Source of the DNA: Planctomycetota bacterium
GTDB lineage: Bacteria > Planctomycetota > UBA1135 > UBA2386
DNA: 45,646 nucleotides
Assembly: GCA_020849665.1 (NCBI GenBank)
Contig: JADLFX010000040.1
Span: 1-45,646, forward strand
Direction: 5' to 3'
Below are positions 17,684 to 25,464 of the stretch, in pieces (positions within the stretch are counted from its first letter, which is position 1; each line of letters starts with the position of its first letter). Under the pieces are notes generated by a model that saw only the letters and a list, made by a program, of their open reading frames with translations, searched no databases and had not been told where the DNA came from. The position numbers were made by a program, and so were the translations under genes.

Positions 17684-18667
17684 TCACCACTTGAGGATGA
17701 AGTCGATCGTGTACCGGGTGTCCATGATGTCGTCCTGCGAGTCGGTGAGCGCGAACTCGTAGGTGAACCCGAGGGAGGTGTGGGGGTTGAACTTGGCGCG
17801 CGCACCGAGTCCCAGCCAGAGGACGGTGGAGCCCGCCACGTCGGTGGAACCGAGGTTGGTGTAGTCGAGACCGCCCACGTTGAGGGGGGTGACGTTGCCG
17901 TCCGTCAGGTAGCTCACGCCGTGCAGTTCCGCGACGGGGGCGAAGCCGTCCGCCACCTCGTAGTCGATGTGGGCGTCGTAGTGGAGGACCTGGTTGGCGT
18001 CGCTGTCGAAGGGGATGCGCCAGGTCGCGTTGCCCACCGCGTGGAGCTTGCCCCAGCCCTTGGCGATGCTGACGAAGGGGCTGATCTCCTCGAACCCGCC
18101 CTGCAGTACGTCGCGCGAGCCGTTCTCCGCCTGATAGCGGATGCCGGGAGTCACCACGAGGTCCTCCTCGCGGTCGTAGAGGGCCACGTACTTGAAGCCG
18201 AAGGCGATGTCGTTCCAGCCCGACTCGCTGCCGAGGAGACCGGTGTCGATCTCGCTGTAGCCGTCCTTGGTGGCGATGAAGCCCAGGCGCTCGGTCAGGG
18301 CGAGGCGCGCCTGCATGGCGTAGATGTCGAGCTCGCCCCCCTGCAGGGGCGAGCGATTGTCGAACTCGTGATGCAGATACAGCAGGCGCACGCCGCTGTC
18401 GTTGAAGGGTGACTCGAAGTAGATCGGTTGACCGATCGGGTCGTAGAAGTGGTCGAAGCCGCGCAGACCCCGGAGGAACCCAGGTGCGAGCACCTCGCTG
18501 TCGTCGTGCCAGAGCTTCGGCGAGAACAGGTAGGTGGCCTTCTGGCCGGAGGCGGACGCGCCGGGCGCGCCTGCCTGGGCCGGAAGGTCCATGCCGCCCG
18601 TGCCGAACACGGCCGCGGCGAGGAGTGGAAGCGAGAGGAGGGACGAACGAAGGGACTCGGTCCGCAT
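17684..18667 (-). CDS. Probable outer-membrane beta-barrel protein
   Basis: 327 residues from the ATG at 18667, with a signal peptide (LLSLPLLAAAVFG). The mature protein alternates polar and hydrophobic residues over many short stretches with aromatic girdle residues (for example WNDIAFGFKYVALYDRE, TVLWLGLGARAKF, LGFTYEFALTDSQDD) and ends in TIDFILKW. A C-terminal aromatic residue is typical of outer-membrane barrels recognised by BamA. The overall look resembles the transporter/MetA-pathway phenol-degradation-like barrel families, from memory. A role in uptake of hydrophobic compounds would fit the nearby aromatic pathway but is speculative. It is divergent from the HEAT-repeat gene with a 220-bp gap. 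Confidence 0.75.
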   Translation of the reverse strand: MRTESLRSSLLSLPLLAAAVFGTGGMDLPAQAGAPGASASGQKATYLFSPKLWHDDSEVLAPGFLRGLRGFDHFYDPIGQPIYFESPFNDSGVRLLYLHHEFDNRSPLQGGELDIYAMQARLALTERLGFIATKDGYSEIDTGLLGSESGWNDIAFGFKYVALYDREEDLVVTPGIRYQAENGSRDVLQGGFEEISPFVSIAKGWGKLHAVGNATWRIPFDSDANQVLHYDAHIDYEVADGFAPVAELHGVSYLTDGNVTPLNVGGLDYTNLGSTDVAGSTVLWLGLGARAKFNPHTSLGFTYEFALTDSQDDIMDTRYTIDFILKW

Positions 18668-18887
18668 CGGTGATCGAGGTGGGGGGTGGGGGCGGCGTGC
18701 GCCGCTGGCGCGAAAACCGCGCGGACAAAGGTCAATTTCATCGGTTGAGCAACCTGACGCGCGCGCAAGGTGCGCGAATCGTTCCGGCCTCGTAACGCGC
18801 AACCGCTCTCGAGGGCCCGCGCGTGCTCGGCGCATGCAGGCACGAGCCTTGCGGAAGCCGGCGCCGCCCCTGGCCCGTGGAGGTCTC
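18668..18887. promoter_or_regulatory. Divergent intergenic region, likely two promoters
   Basis: 220 bp between the starts of the barrel gene (minus) and the HEAT gene (plus). It has a comparatively A/T-richer core around 18713-18750 (AAAACC, CAAAGGTCAATTTCATCGG) where promoters would be expected, and a small dyad CGCGCGCAAGGTGCGCG at about 18761-18777. I could not assign -35/-10 boxes with confidence. A CGTAACGCG near 18790 resembles the end of the dispersed repeat, but its core is absent. Confidence 0.35.
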
Positions 18888-21110
18888 ATGTCCGCACGCC
18901 CGCTGTACGTGACTGCGTTGCTCGCCGCCCTCGTCTTCGCCGTTCCCGCGCAGGAGGAGGGCCCCTCGATCGCGGACCTGGTCGAACACTACCGGCGGGT
19001 CGAGGGCGAGCTGCGCGCCGCGCGCACTGCCCACCTCACCCCCGAGCAGCTCGCTGCCCGGCTCCGCGTCGTGGACCTGCTCCGCGCCTATCGGGAGCGG
19101 GCCGAGTTCGGCGAGACGCGCCCGGGCGATGCCGTGCGTGTGCCGTACTTCATCGACGACGGTGGTCGCCGCTGTGCCGTCGCCAATCTGCTGGACCAGA
19201 CCGGCCAGGGTGCGGTCTCGCTGCGGGTGGCCGCGACGGCCAACGGCGCGTGGGTGTGCGAGCTGGCCGAGGACCTGGATCTGCAGGCGTGGCTTCGGGC
19301 GCACGGTCTCACCATGGCAGAGGCCGCGCGCATCCAGGCGCCGGGCAACAGCAGCCGGTGGGAGCGCCGGCGGCGCCAGCAGCAGACCGAGCAACCCGAG
19401 GCGCGGCCTGCTCCCGTCCCGGTCTACGCCGGGCCCACGGACGTCCATCGCCCCTCGGCAGACCGGCTCCGGTCGCGGGGCACGGGGGCCGGGGCCGCCC
19501 CCGCCCCCGCGGGGTCCGCGGGCCTGCGGGTTGGGGCACGCGCGGGCGGAACGGCCGCGCGCCGGCCCGGCGGGATGCCGGTGACCGGTGACGAGCTGCC
19601 GGCCGACTGGAGCGCATGGTGGGAATTCGCGCGCGGCAGCGTCCTCCCGGTGGCGGCGCCTCGCCCGGTCCACCTCGCTGCCGGCACCGCGGCGGGCGAT
19701 GCCGCGCTCTTCCTGCTCCGGGGCGAGGTCGCCGCTGTCCTGGAGAGGGCCCTGGCCGATGGCGACGCCGCGGTGCGCGCGGAGGCGGCCCGTGCGTTCG
19801 CCCGGGTGACGGGGCCCTTCGCCTACGAACGCCTGGTGCCGCTGCTTGCCGACCCGAACCTCGCGGTCCGCCATGCCGCGGTGCTCGCCCTGGGCGAAAC
19901 CGGGTCGGCGCGCGCGGCGCACGTCCTGCAGCATCTGGCGGTGTACGGGCGCGTGCCGCGCGAGGTCGCGGCGCTCAGTGCGATGGTGCGGACCTACGCA
20001 CTCCTCGGACTCGCGACCATGCGCGCGCGGGTGGATGCGCCTGGCCTCGACCGGCTGGTGAACACGCTGGTCGCGCGCGCGGGCGGCGCGCGAGAGCCAG
20101 ACCTCGCGCACGGCGCGCTGCTCTACCACGCGCTGACCGGCGGGGCCGCTGGCCCCGAGATCGGCCAGCCGCTCGCTTCCGCCGAGCACGAGCCCGAGTT
20201 CCGGACCCTGGCCCTCGCGGTGCTGGGGCGCAGTCCCGAGCGCGGCGAGCTGGTGACCCTGATGCGCGCGCTCTCCGGCCGCGACCTGGAGGCGCGGCGC
20301 GCCGCTGCCCTCGCGCTGGCGCGGACGCCGAGCGACCTGGCCGCACCGGCGCTGACCACCGCCTGCGAGCTGGAGAAGGAGCAGGTCACGCGCGGGTTCC
20401 TGCTCCTCGCCCTGGGTCAGCGGGGCGAGGCAGCGTCGCGCGACTTCCTCCTGGAGATGCTGGCGCGCGGACCCAAGGCGTTGCGGCCGTTCGCGGCCCT
20501 CGCCGTCGGGCAGCACGTGCGTGTGCGGCAGGATCCGGAACTGGCCGCCGCGTTGCGGGTGGCGCTGGCCACCAACCACAACCATGCGGCGACGGGAGCG
20601 TTCCTGATCGCGCTCGGTGCCGCGCGCGATCCGCGCGGGCTGACCAATCTGCTGGTCTCGCTGCGCCATGGCACGAGCCTGGAGATCCGTCGCGCCGCCG
20701 CCGACGCGCTGGCGCTGCACGGCGATCCGCGTGCGCTGCCTGTGCTGCGTGAGCGCATCGTCGCCGAGCCGTGCCCCAACGTGCGTGCGGCCATCGCCCA
20801 GGCGCTCGCCGCCCACGGCGAGGTCGAGGACATCGAGCGCGTGCGAACCGTGCTCCTGGCCTCCCGCGACGAGGACGGCGCCGGGCAGGCTGCTTGGGTG
20901 GCCGGATCCCTGTGCGACCTTGCCGGCGTGCGCGCGCTTCTCGCGGCGCTCGAGGAGCGGGGCGTCGCGCAGCGCCTGCGTCCCTACGTGGTCCGGGCCC
21001 TTGGCGTCGCTCTTGCGCGGGACGGCGCGGCCCGGCTCGCCGGTCTCGGGGCAGGGGTGAACGTCTACGCCCTGCCCGCCTGGCTGCAGAACCTGATCCT
21101 CGCGGAGTGA
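18888..21110 (+). CDS. Exported HEAT-repeat protein with a conserved N-terminal domain
   Basis: 740 residues from the ATG at 18888 (GGAGG at 18880-18884). The signal peptide is VTALLAALVFAVPAQ. Residues about 25-150 form a domain with VPYFIDDGGRRCAVANLL and WLRAHGLTMAEAARIQ, which I recall only as a domain of unknown function in secreted bacterial proteins. A low-complexity linker rich in Pro, Ala, Gly and Arg follows (about 160-230). The rest is a run of HEAT-type repeats, with helices such as AAVLALGETGSARAAHVL, RRAAADALALHGDPRALPVL and VRAAIAQALAAHGEVEDI. HEAT repeats build protein-binding solenoids, so a periplasmic scaffold is the likely role. No catalytic motif was seen in the repeats. 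Confidence 0.85.
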   Translation: MSARPLYVTALLAALVFAVPAQEEGPSIADLVEHYRRVEGELRAARTAHLTPEQLAARLRVVDLLRAYRERAEFGETRPGDAVRVPYFIDDGGRRCAVANLLDQTGQGAVSLRVAATANGAWVCELAEDLDLQAWLRAHGLTMAEAARIQAPGNSSRWERRRRQQQTEQPEARPAPVPVYAGPTDVHRPSADRLRSRGTGAGAAPAPAGSAGLRVGARAGGTAARRPGGMPVTGDELPADWSAWWEFARGSVLPVAAPRPVHLAAGTAAGDAALFLLRGEVAAVLERALADGDAAVRAEAARAFARVTGPFAYERLVPLLADPNLAVRHAAVLALGETGSARAAHVLQHLAVYGRVPREVAALSAMVRTYALLGLATMRARVDAPGLDRLVNTLVARAGGAREPDLAHGALLYHALTGGAAGPEIGQPLASAEHEPEFRTLALAVLGRSPERGELVTLMRALSGRDLEARRAAALALARTPSDLAAPALTTACELEKEQVTRGFLLLALGQRGEAASRDFLLEMLARGPKALRPFAALAVGQHVRVRQDPELAAALRVALATNHNHAATGAFLIALGAARDPRGLTNLLVSLRHGTSLEIRRAAADALALHGDPRALPVLRERIVAEPCPNVRAAIAQALAAHGEVEDIERVRTVLLASRDEDGAGQAAWVAGSLCDLAGVRALLAALEERGVAQRLRPYVVRALGVALARDGAARLAGLGAGVNVYALPAWLQNLILAE

Positions 21111-21244
21111 CTCGGAGCGGCCGCGACGGCGGAGCGGCCGCGCAACGTCGACCCTCGCGCACGCGAACCTGGGGGCAGTCGGCGGGCGTCCTCCGGGCCT
21201 TCCTGCGCCGCGCGCGGGCGTCGTTCGCCTATCCTGGCCCCGCC

Positions 21245-21787
21245 ATGGACCGCCAGCTGATCGCCGGGACCAGTCCGTTCGAGCCGATCGTGGGCTACTC
21301 GCGCGCGGTGCGCGTGGGGACGCACGTGTACGTGTCCGGGACCACGGCCACCGACGCGACGGGACGCATCGTCGGCACGGGCGACCACGGCGCACAGGCG
21401 CGCCAGTGCCTCGCCAACATCGGCGCGGCCCTGGAGCGGGCCGGGGCCAGGTTCGCCGATGTCGTGCGCACGCGGATCTACGTCACCGACATCGGGCAGT
21501 GGGAGGCCGTGGGCAAGGCCCACGCCGAGTGCTTCGCCCAGGTGCGGCCGGCCTGCACGATGGTCGAGGTCGCGCGGCTTGCCGCGCCCGAGATGCTGGT
21601 GGAGATCGAGGTCGATGCCGTGATCGGCTCGGGCCGCGCGCCTCACGGCAGGGCGCGCGCGACGGCGAGCGCCGGCAACGGCGAGGGGGATGGGGGCGCG
21701 GTCAAGGCGATCCCGCAGGCGCGCCCACGGGGTACGCGGCCGGCCAAACCCAGGCCTAGGACGAAGGCGCAGCGCCGAGCCCGTTGA
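21245..21787 (+). CDS. RidA/YjgF/UK114-family protein with a basic C-terminal tail
   Basis: 180 residues. The first 128 cover the complete family domain: GYSRAVRVGTHVYVSGTTA (residues 17-35), NIGAALERAG, VVRTRIYVTD and MVEVARL...MLVEIEVDAV. Archetypal RidA destroys reactive enamines and imines made by PLP enzymes and needs an arginine at the position read here as Cys in RPACTMVEV, so this protein probably belongs to another Rid subgroup without that deaminase activity. The last 50 residues are low-complexity and rich in Arg, Lys, Pro and Ala; this tail is not part of the family and may bind nucleic acid or be disordered. It is 134 bp downstream of the HEAT gene on the same strand. Confidence 0.88.
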   Translation: MDRQLIAGTSPFEPIVGYSRAVRVGTHVYVSGTTATDATGRIVGTGDHGAQARQCLANIGAALERAGARFADVVRTRIYVTDIGQWEAVGKAHAECFAQVRPACTMVEVARLAAPEMLVEIEVDAVIGSGRAPHGRARATASAGNGEGDGGAVKAIPQARPRGTRPAKPRPRTKAQRRAR

Positions 21788-21892
21788 GCGGCATGGCGGG
21801 GCGGGAGGCCTCCGGGGTGGGAGAGCGTGGTCGGGGAGACTTTACAATCTGAAGGCCGCTAGACACTTACGGAGATCACCCCGGTCGGGAGC

Positions 21893-21933
21893 TGTTACGG
21901 CGGCGTAACGCGACCGTCGAGATTGCTCAGAGT
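21893..21933 (-). repeat. 41-bp dispersed repeat, copy 6
   Basis: Intact core ACTCTGAGCAATCTCGACG and hairpin GTTACG-CCGC-CGTAAC on the minus strand. It is the only copy not next to a stop codon or bounding the 302-bp segment: it lies 68 bp before the had start, in the promoter region of the benzoyl-CoA operon. Confidence 0.85.
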
Positions 21934-21950
21934 CGTTTCGGGGGTGTAAT
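21923..21950 (+). promoter_or_regulatory. Candidate sigma70-type promoter of the benzoyl-CoA operon
   Basis: TTGCTC (21923-21928), 16-bp spacer, TGTAAT (21945-21950), about 50 bp before the had start codon. Matches to TTGACA and TATAAT are 4/6 and 5/6. The -35 hexamer lies inside repeat copy 6. The surrounding 150 bp are less GC-rich than average. This is a pattern match only. Confidence 0.3.
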
Positions 21951-22000
21951 TCTGGAAATCGAGCATGGTTGATCGATTTCGGACGCGCGCGAGAGGAACC

Positions 22001-23071
22001 ATGCAGATCGAAGCCTGGACGGCACCTGCTCCCCAGAAGCCGATGGTGAAGAGTCGCCGGACGGAGACGCCCGGCACCGGCGAGGTGATCGTGGAGGTGG
22101 CGGGCTGCGGGGTCTGCCACACCGACCTCGGGTACTACTACGACGGCGTGCCGACCCGGCACGCATTCCCGCTCACGCTCGGGCACGAGATCAGCGGCAA
22201 GGTGGTCGAGGCGGGTCCGGGGGCCGCGGCGTGGATGGGCAAGAGCGTGGTGGTGCCCGCGGTGCTGCCCTGCGGCACCTGCCCCGCCTGCAAGGCCGGC
22301 CGCGGCTCGGTGTGCGCGGCGCAGATCTTCCCGGGCAACGACGTGCACGGGGGATTCGCGACCCACGTGCTGGTCCCGGCGCGCGGGCTTTGCCCGGTGC
22401 CGCGCCTCGACGACCGCAAGCGCAACCCCGAACACCTCGACCTCGCCTCCCTGGCGGTGATCGCCGACGCGGTCACCACGCCCTATCAGGCGCTCCTGCG
22501 CAGCGAGCTGCAGGCCGGCGACCTCGCGGTCTTCGTGGGCGCGGGCGGCGTGGGCGGCTTCGGCGTGCAGATCGCCGGCGCGCTGGGCGCCGTCGCCGTG
22601 GCGATCGACGTCGACGACGAGCGCCTCAACGCCCTGCGCGAGTTCGGTGCGGCGCTCACGCTGCGCGCCGACCAGATGGAGTTCAAGGCGCTGCGCCAGG
22701 CGGTGCGCCGCTTCGCCGACGAGCGCGAGATCCCGACGTTCCGCCGCAAGATCTTCGAGACCTCGGGCACGCCACAGGGCCAGACCACGGCGTTCGGCCT
22801 CCTGGAGGCCGGCTCGTACCTCGGCATCGTCGGCTTCACGCCGGCCAAGGTCGAGCTGCGCCTCTCCAACCTGATGGCGTTCGACGCGACCGTGCAGGGC
22901 AACTGGGGCTGCCTGCCCGAGCACTACCCGGCGGCCGTCGACCTGGTGCTCTCCGGCAGGGTGCGCCTCGCGCCGTTCCTCGAGAAGCGCCCGCTCTCCT
23001 CCATCAACCAGACCTTCGCCGACCTGCACGCACGCAAGACCCGCCGCCGCGTGGTGCTGATCCCCGACTGA
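22001..23071 (+). CDS. had: 6-hydroxycyclohex-1-ene-1-carbonyl-CoA dehydrogenase
   Basis: 356 residues from the ATG at 22001 (GAGAGGA upstream; an ATG at 21965 is less well placed). Zinc-dependent medium-chain dehydrogenase: catalytic zinc region CGVCHTD (36-42) and GHE (61-63), structural zinc cysteines 91, 94, 97 and 105 (CGTCPACKAGRGSVC), and NAD site VGAGGVGGFG near residue 178. In anaerobic benzoyl-CoA degradation this enzyme oxidises the 6-hydroxy intermediate to 6-oxocyclohex-1-ene-1-carbonyl-CoA with NAD. The assignment over a generic alcohol dehydrogenase rests on the immediate neighbours oah, dch and bcrCBAD and on the length, close to the Thauera enzyme. It is the first gene of an eleven-gene operon. 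Confidence 0.9.
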   Translation: MQIEAWTAPAPQKPMVKSRRTETPGTGEVIVEVAGCGVCHTDLGYYYDGVPTRHAFPLTLGHEISGKVVEAGPGAAAWMGKSVVVPAVLPCGTCPACKAGRGSVCAAQIFPGNDVHGGFATHVLVPARGLCPVPRLDDRKRNPEHLDLASLAVIADAVTTPYQALLRSELQAGDLAVFVGAGGVGGFGVQIAGALGAVAVAIDVDDERLNALREFGAALTLRADQMEFKALRQAVRRFADEREIPTFRRKIFETSGTPQGQTTAFGLLEAGSYLGIVGFTPAKVELRLSNLMAFDATVQGNWGCLPEHYPAAVDLVLSGRVRLAPFLEKRPLSSINQTFADLHARKTRRRVVLIPD

Positions 23072-23111
23072 CCGGCGTTCGCGCCCCGCGACCCCATTCC
23101 TGGAACCAGCG

Positions 23112-24212
23112 ATGCACTTCAAGAACCACGACCTTGTCGACCGCGTCGACCTCCCCGGCATCCGCATCGAGCCGATCCCGGTGCGCGATCCGCGCGGCCA
23201 GGCCGTCGACGGCCTGCACGCCACGCGCATCACCCTCGACAACCAGGCCCAGCTCAACTCCTACACCACCGAGATGGTGAAGGGCGTGATCCTGGGCATG
23301 CGCGCGGCCGCCAACGACCGCGCGTGCGTCGCGGTCGTGTTCACCGGCGCCGGCACCCGCGCGTTCTGCACCGGCGGCAACACCAAGGAGTACGCCGAGT
23401 ACTACGCCGGCCGGCCCGAGGAGTACCGCCAGTACATGCGGCTCTTCAACGACATGGTCACGGCGATCCTGCACTGCGACAAGCCGGTGATCTGCCGCGT
23501 GAACGGCATGCGCATCGCTGGCGGGCAGGAGATCGGCATGGCCTGCGACTTCTCGGTGGCGCAGGACCTCGCCAACTTCGGCCAGGCCGGCCCCAAGCAC
23601 GGTTCGGCCCCGGACGGCGGCAGCACCGACTTCCTGCCGCTCTTCGTCGGCATGGAGCGGGCCATGGAGAGCTGCACGCTCTGCGAACCCTGGAGCGCGC
23701 ACAAGGCGCTGCGCCTCGGCCTGCTCACCCGCATCGTGCCCGCGCTCAAGGTCGACGGCGCGTACGTCGCCAATCCGATGGTGATCACCGACCGCTGGAC
23801 GGACGAGTTCGGCCGGATCGTGCACGGCGAGTTCAAGACCGGCGCCGAGCGCGGCGCGGCCAAGGACATGCTGGCGCGCGGCACCGTGGACCTCGCCCTG
23901 CTCGACCGCGAGGTCGACGCGCTGGTCACCTCCCTGGCGCTCACCATGCCCGGCTGCCTCGCCAAGACCGTCGAGAGCGTGCGCAAGCACAAGCTCGCGC
24001 ACTGGGACAAGAACCGCGAGACCAACCGCGCGTGGCTCGGTCTCAACATGATGACCGAGGGCCGCGCGGGCTTCCGCGCCTTCCACGAGGGCGGCAAGGA
24101 GTGCCGCGAGCCCGACTTCCTGCTCCTGCGTCGCCAGCTCGCCGAGGGCGCGGTGTGGGGCCCCGAGCTGATCGAGGCGGCGCTGGAGAAGGCGCACGCG
24201 GCGGCGCGCTGA
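23112..24212 (+). CDS. oah: 6-oxocyclohex-1-ene-1-carbonyl-CoA hydrolase (ring-opening)
   Basis: 366 residues, a crotonase-fold enzyme longer than ordinary enoyl-CoA hydratases and close in length to Oah/BamA. Diagnostic stretches are FCTGGNTKEYAEYYAG (from about residue 85), YMRLFNDMVTAILHCDKPV, and NGMRIAGGQEIGMACDF (oxyanion-hole region around 131-147). A later PKHGSAPDGGSTDFLP is typical of this subfamily. It adds two water molecules to the cyclic dienoyl-type substrate and cleaves the ring to 3-hydroxypimelyl-CoA. It starts 40 bp after had and ends 3 bp before the first acetyltransferase gene. BamA genes are commonly used as markers of anaerobic aromatic degradation. Confidence 0.94.
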   Translation: MHFKNHDLVDRVDLPGIRIEPIPVRDPRGQAVDGLHATRITLDNQAQLNSYTTEMVKGVILGMRAAANDRACVAVVFTGAGTRAFCTGGNTKEYAEYYAGRPEEYRQYMRLFNDMVTAILHCDKPVICRVNGMRIAGGQEIGMACDFSVAQDLANFGQAGPKHGSAPDGGSTDFLPLFVGMERAMESCTLCEPWSAHKALRLGLLTRIVPALKVDGAYVANPMVITDRWTDEFGRIVHGEFKTGAERGAAKDMLARGTVDLALLDREVDALVTSLALTMPGCLAKTVESVRKHKLAHWDKNRETNRAWLGLNMMTEGRAGFRAFHEGGKECREPDFLLLRRQLAEGAVWGPELIEAALEKAHAAAR

Positions 24213-24215
24213 GCC

Positions 24216-24680
24216 ATGGCCAGCAGATCCAGCATCGCGACGCGCGTGCGCCGGCTCGCCGCCGGCGACCTGGAGACGGTCGTGCGGCTCGACGCCGCGC
24301 ACACCGGCACCGCCAAGATGGAGTACTGGGCCGAGGTGTTCCGCTCGTTCGTCGGCACGCGCCGCGGCCACGTGGCCCTGGCCGCCGAGACCGAGGGGCG
24401 GATGACCGGCTACCTGCTCGGCGAGGTGCGCGCGTTCGAGTTCGGCTCGGAGCCGTGCGGCTGGATCTTCGCCGTGGGCGTCGATCCCGCGGCGCTGCGG
24501 CACGGCATCGCCAGCCAGCTCCTCGACGAGGCCCTGCGCCGCTTCCGCGAACTCGGCGTGCAGCGCGTGCGCACCATGGTGCGGCGCAGCGACGTGCCGG
24601 TGCTCGCCTTCTTCCGCGCCTCCGGCTTCGCCGGCGGCTCGTTCGTGCAGCTCGAACGCGACCTAGGCCCCGAGAGCTAG
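24216..24680 (+). CDS. GNAT-family N-acetyltransferase, first of two in the operon
   Basis: 154 residues with the GNAT layout: VRRLAAGDLETVVRLDAAHTG at the N terminus, GYLLGEVRAFEFG in the beta-4 region, then the acetyl-CoA loop AVGVDPAALRHGIASQLLDEAL, where the usual Q/RxxGxG/A is weakened to ALRHGIA, and FFRASGFAGG at the C terminus. It lies 3 bp after oah and 4 bp before dch, so it must be co-transcribed. It is paralogous to the 30873-31379 protein (shared RRLxAxDLE, LDAxxTG, EFG, VGVxP, GFA). Possible roles are acetylation of pathway enzymes or of an aromatic effector; both are inferences. Confidence 0.87.
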   Translation: MASRSSIATRVRRLAAGDLETVVRLDAAHTGTAKMEYWAEVFRSFVGTRRGHVALAAETEGRMTGYLLGEVRAFEFGSEPCGWIFAVGVDPAALRHGIASQLLDEALRRFRELGVQRVRTMVRRSDVPVLAFFRASGFAGGSFVQLERDLGPES

Positions 24681-24684
24681 ACCC

Positions 24685-25464
24685 ATGTCCACGACCCAGG
24701 CCACCTCTCCGATCCGCGTCCAGGAGCTCGAACCGGGCCTGGCGCGCGTGCAGCTCGCCCGGCCCAAGGCGAACGTGCTCGACGCGGCGATGACCGCGGC
24801 CCTGCAGGGCTTCTTCGCCGGGCCGGCGCGCGCGCCCGCGCTCAAGGCCGTGCTGCTGGAAGGCGAGGGACCGCACTTCTCGTTCGGCGCCAGCGTGGCC
24901 GAGCACCTGCCCGAGTCGGTGGCGGGGATGCTGCGGACCTTCCACGGCCTCTTCCACGCCATGGCCGACGCGGCCGTGCCGGTGCTGGCCGTGGTGCGCG
25001 GCCAGTGCCTGGGCGGCGGCCTGGAACTCGCCGCATTCTGCCAGCGCATCTTCGCCGCTCCCGACGCCCGCCTCGGCCAGCCCGAGATCAAGCTGGGCGT
25101 GTTCGCACCGGTGGCCTCGCTGTTGCTGCCCGAGCGCATGGGCCGCGGCCGCGCCGAAGACCTGCTGCTCAGCGGGCGCACGCTCACCGCCGAGGAGGCG
25201 CGCGCGGCAGGGCTGGTCGACGAGGTCGCCGAGGATCCCGCCGCCGCAGCGCTGGCCTACGCCCGCACGCATCTGCTGCCGCTCTCCGCCGCGAGCCTGC
25301 GCCACGCCGTGCGTGCGGCACGCGAGGCGTTCACCGCCCGGCTCTTCCGCGACCTCGCGGGCCTGGAGCAGCTCTACCTCGGGTCGCTGGTCGCCACGCA
25401 CGACGCCAACGAGGGCATCCGCTCGTTCCTGGAGAAACGTACCCCGCAGTGGAGGAACGCATGA
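24685..25464 (+). CDS. dch: Cyclohexa-1,5-diene-1-carbonyl-CoA hydratase
   Basis: 259 residues, nearly the length of Thauera Dch. Crotonase fold with ARPKANVLDAAMT, then HFSFGASVAEHLPE beginning at residue 64. This SFGASVxEHLP signature sets Dch apart from ordinary enoyl-CoA hydratases. VRGQCLGGGLELAAFC forms the oxyanion hole, and GQPEIKLGVFAP follows. It adds water to the diene made by benzoyl-CoA reductase, giving 6-hydroxycyclohex-1-ene-1-carbonyl-CoA, the substrate of Had. Its stop overlaps the bcrC start by 4 bp (ATGA). Confidence 0.94.
   Translation: MSTTQATSPIRVQELEPGLARVQLARPKANVLDAAMTAALQGFFAGPARAPALKAVLLEGEGPHFSFGASVAEHLPESVAGMLRTFHGLFHAMADAAVPVLAVVRGQCLGGGLELAAFCQRIFAAPDARLGQPEIKLGVFAPVASLLLPERMGRGRAEDLLLSGRTLTAEEARAAGLVDEVAEDPAAAALAYARTHLLPLSAASLRHAVRAAREAFTARLFRDLAGLEQLYLGSLVATHDANEGIRSFLEKRTPQWRNA

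Noticed and set aside
18783..18810. A seventh copy of the dispersed repeat near CTCGTAACGCG
   Set aside because: Only the outer CGTAACGCG part matches; the invariant core is absent.
1849..21933. The repeats as a CRISPR array or integron attC sites
   Set aside because: Copies are kilobases apart in both orientations with no spacers of constant size, and the GTTACG/CGTAAC arms do not fit the attC core rule.
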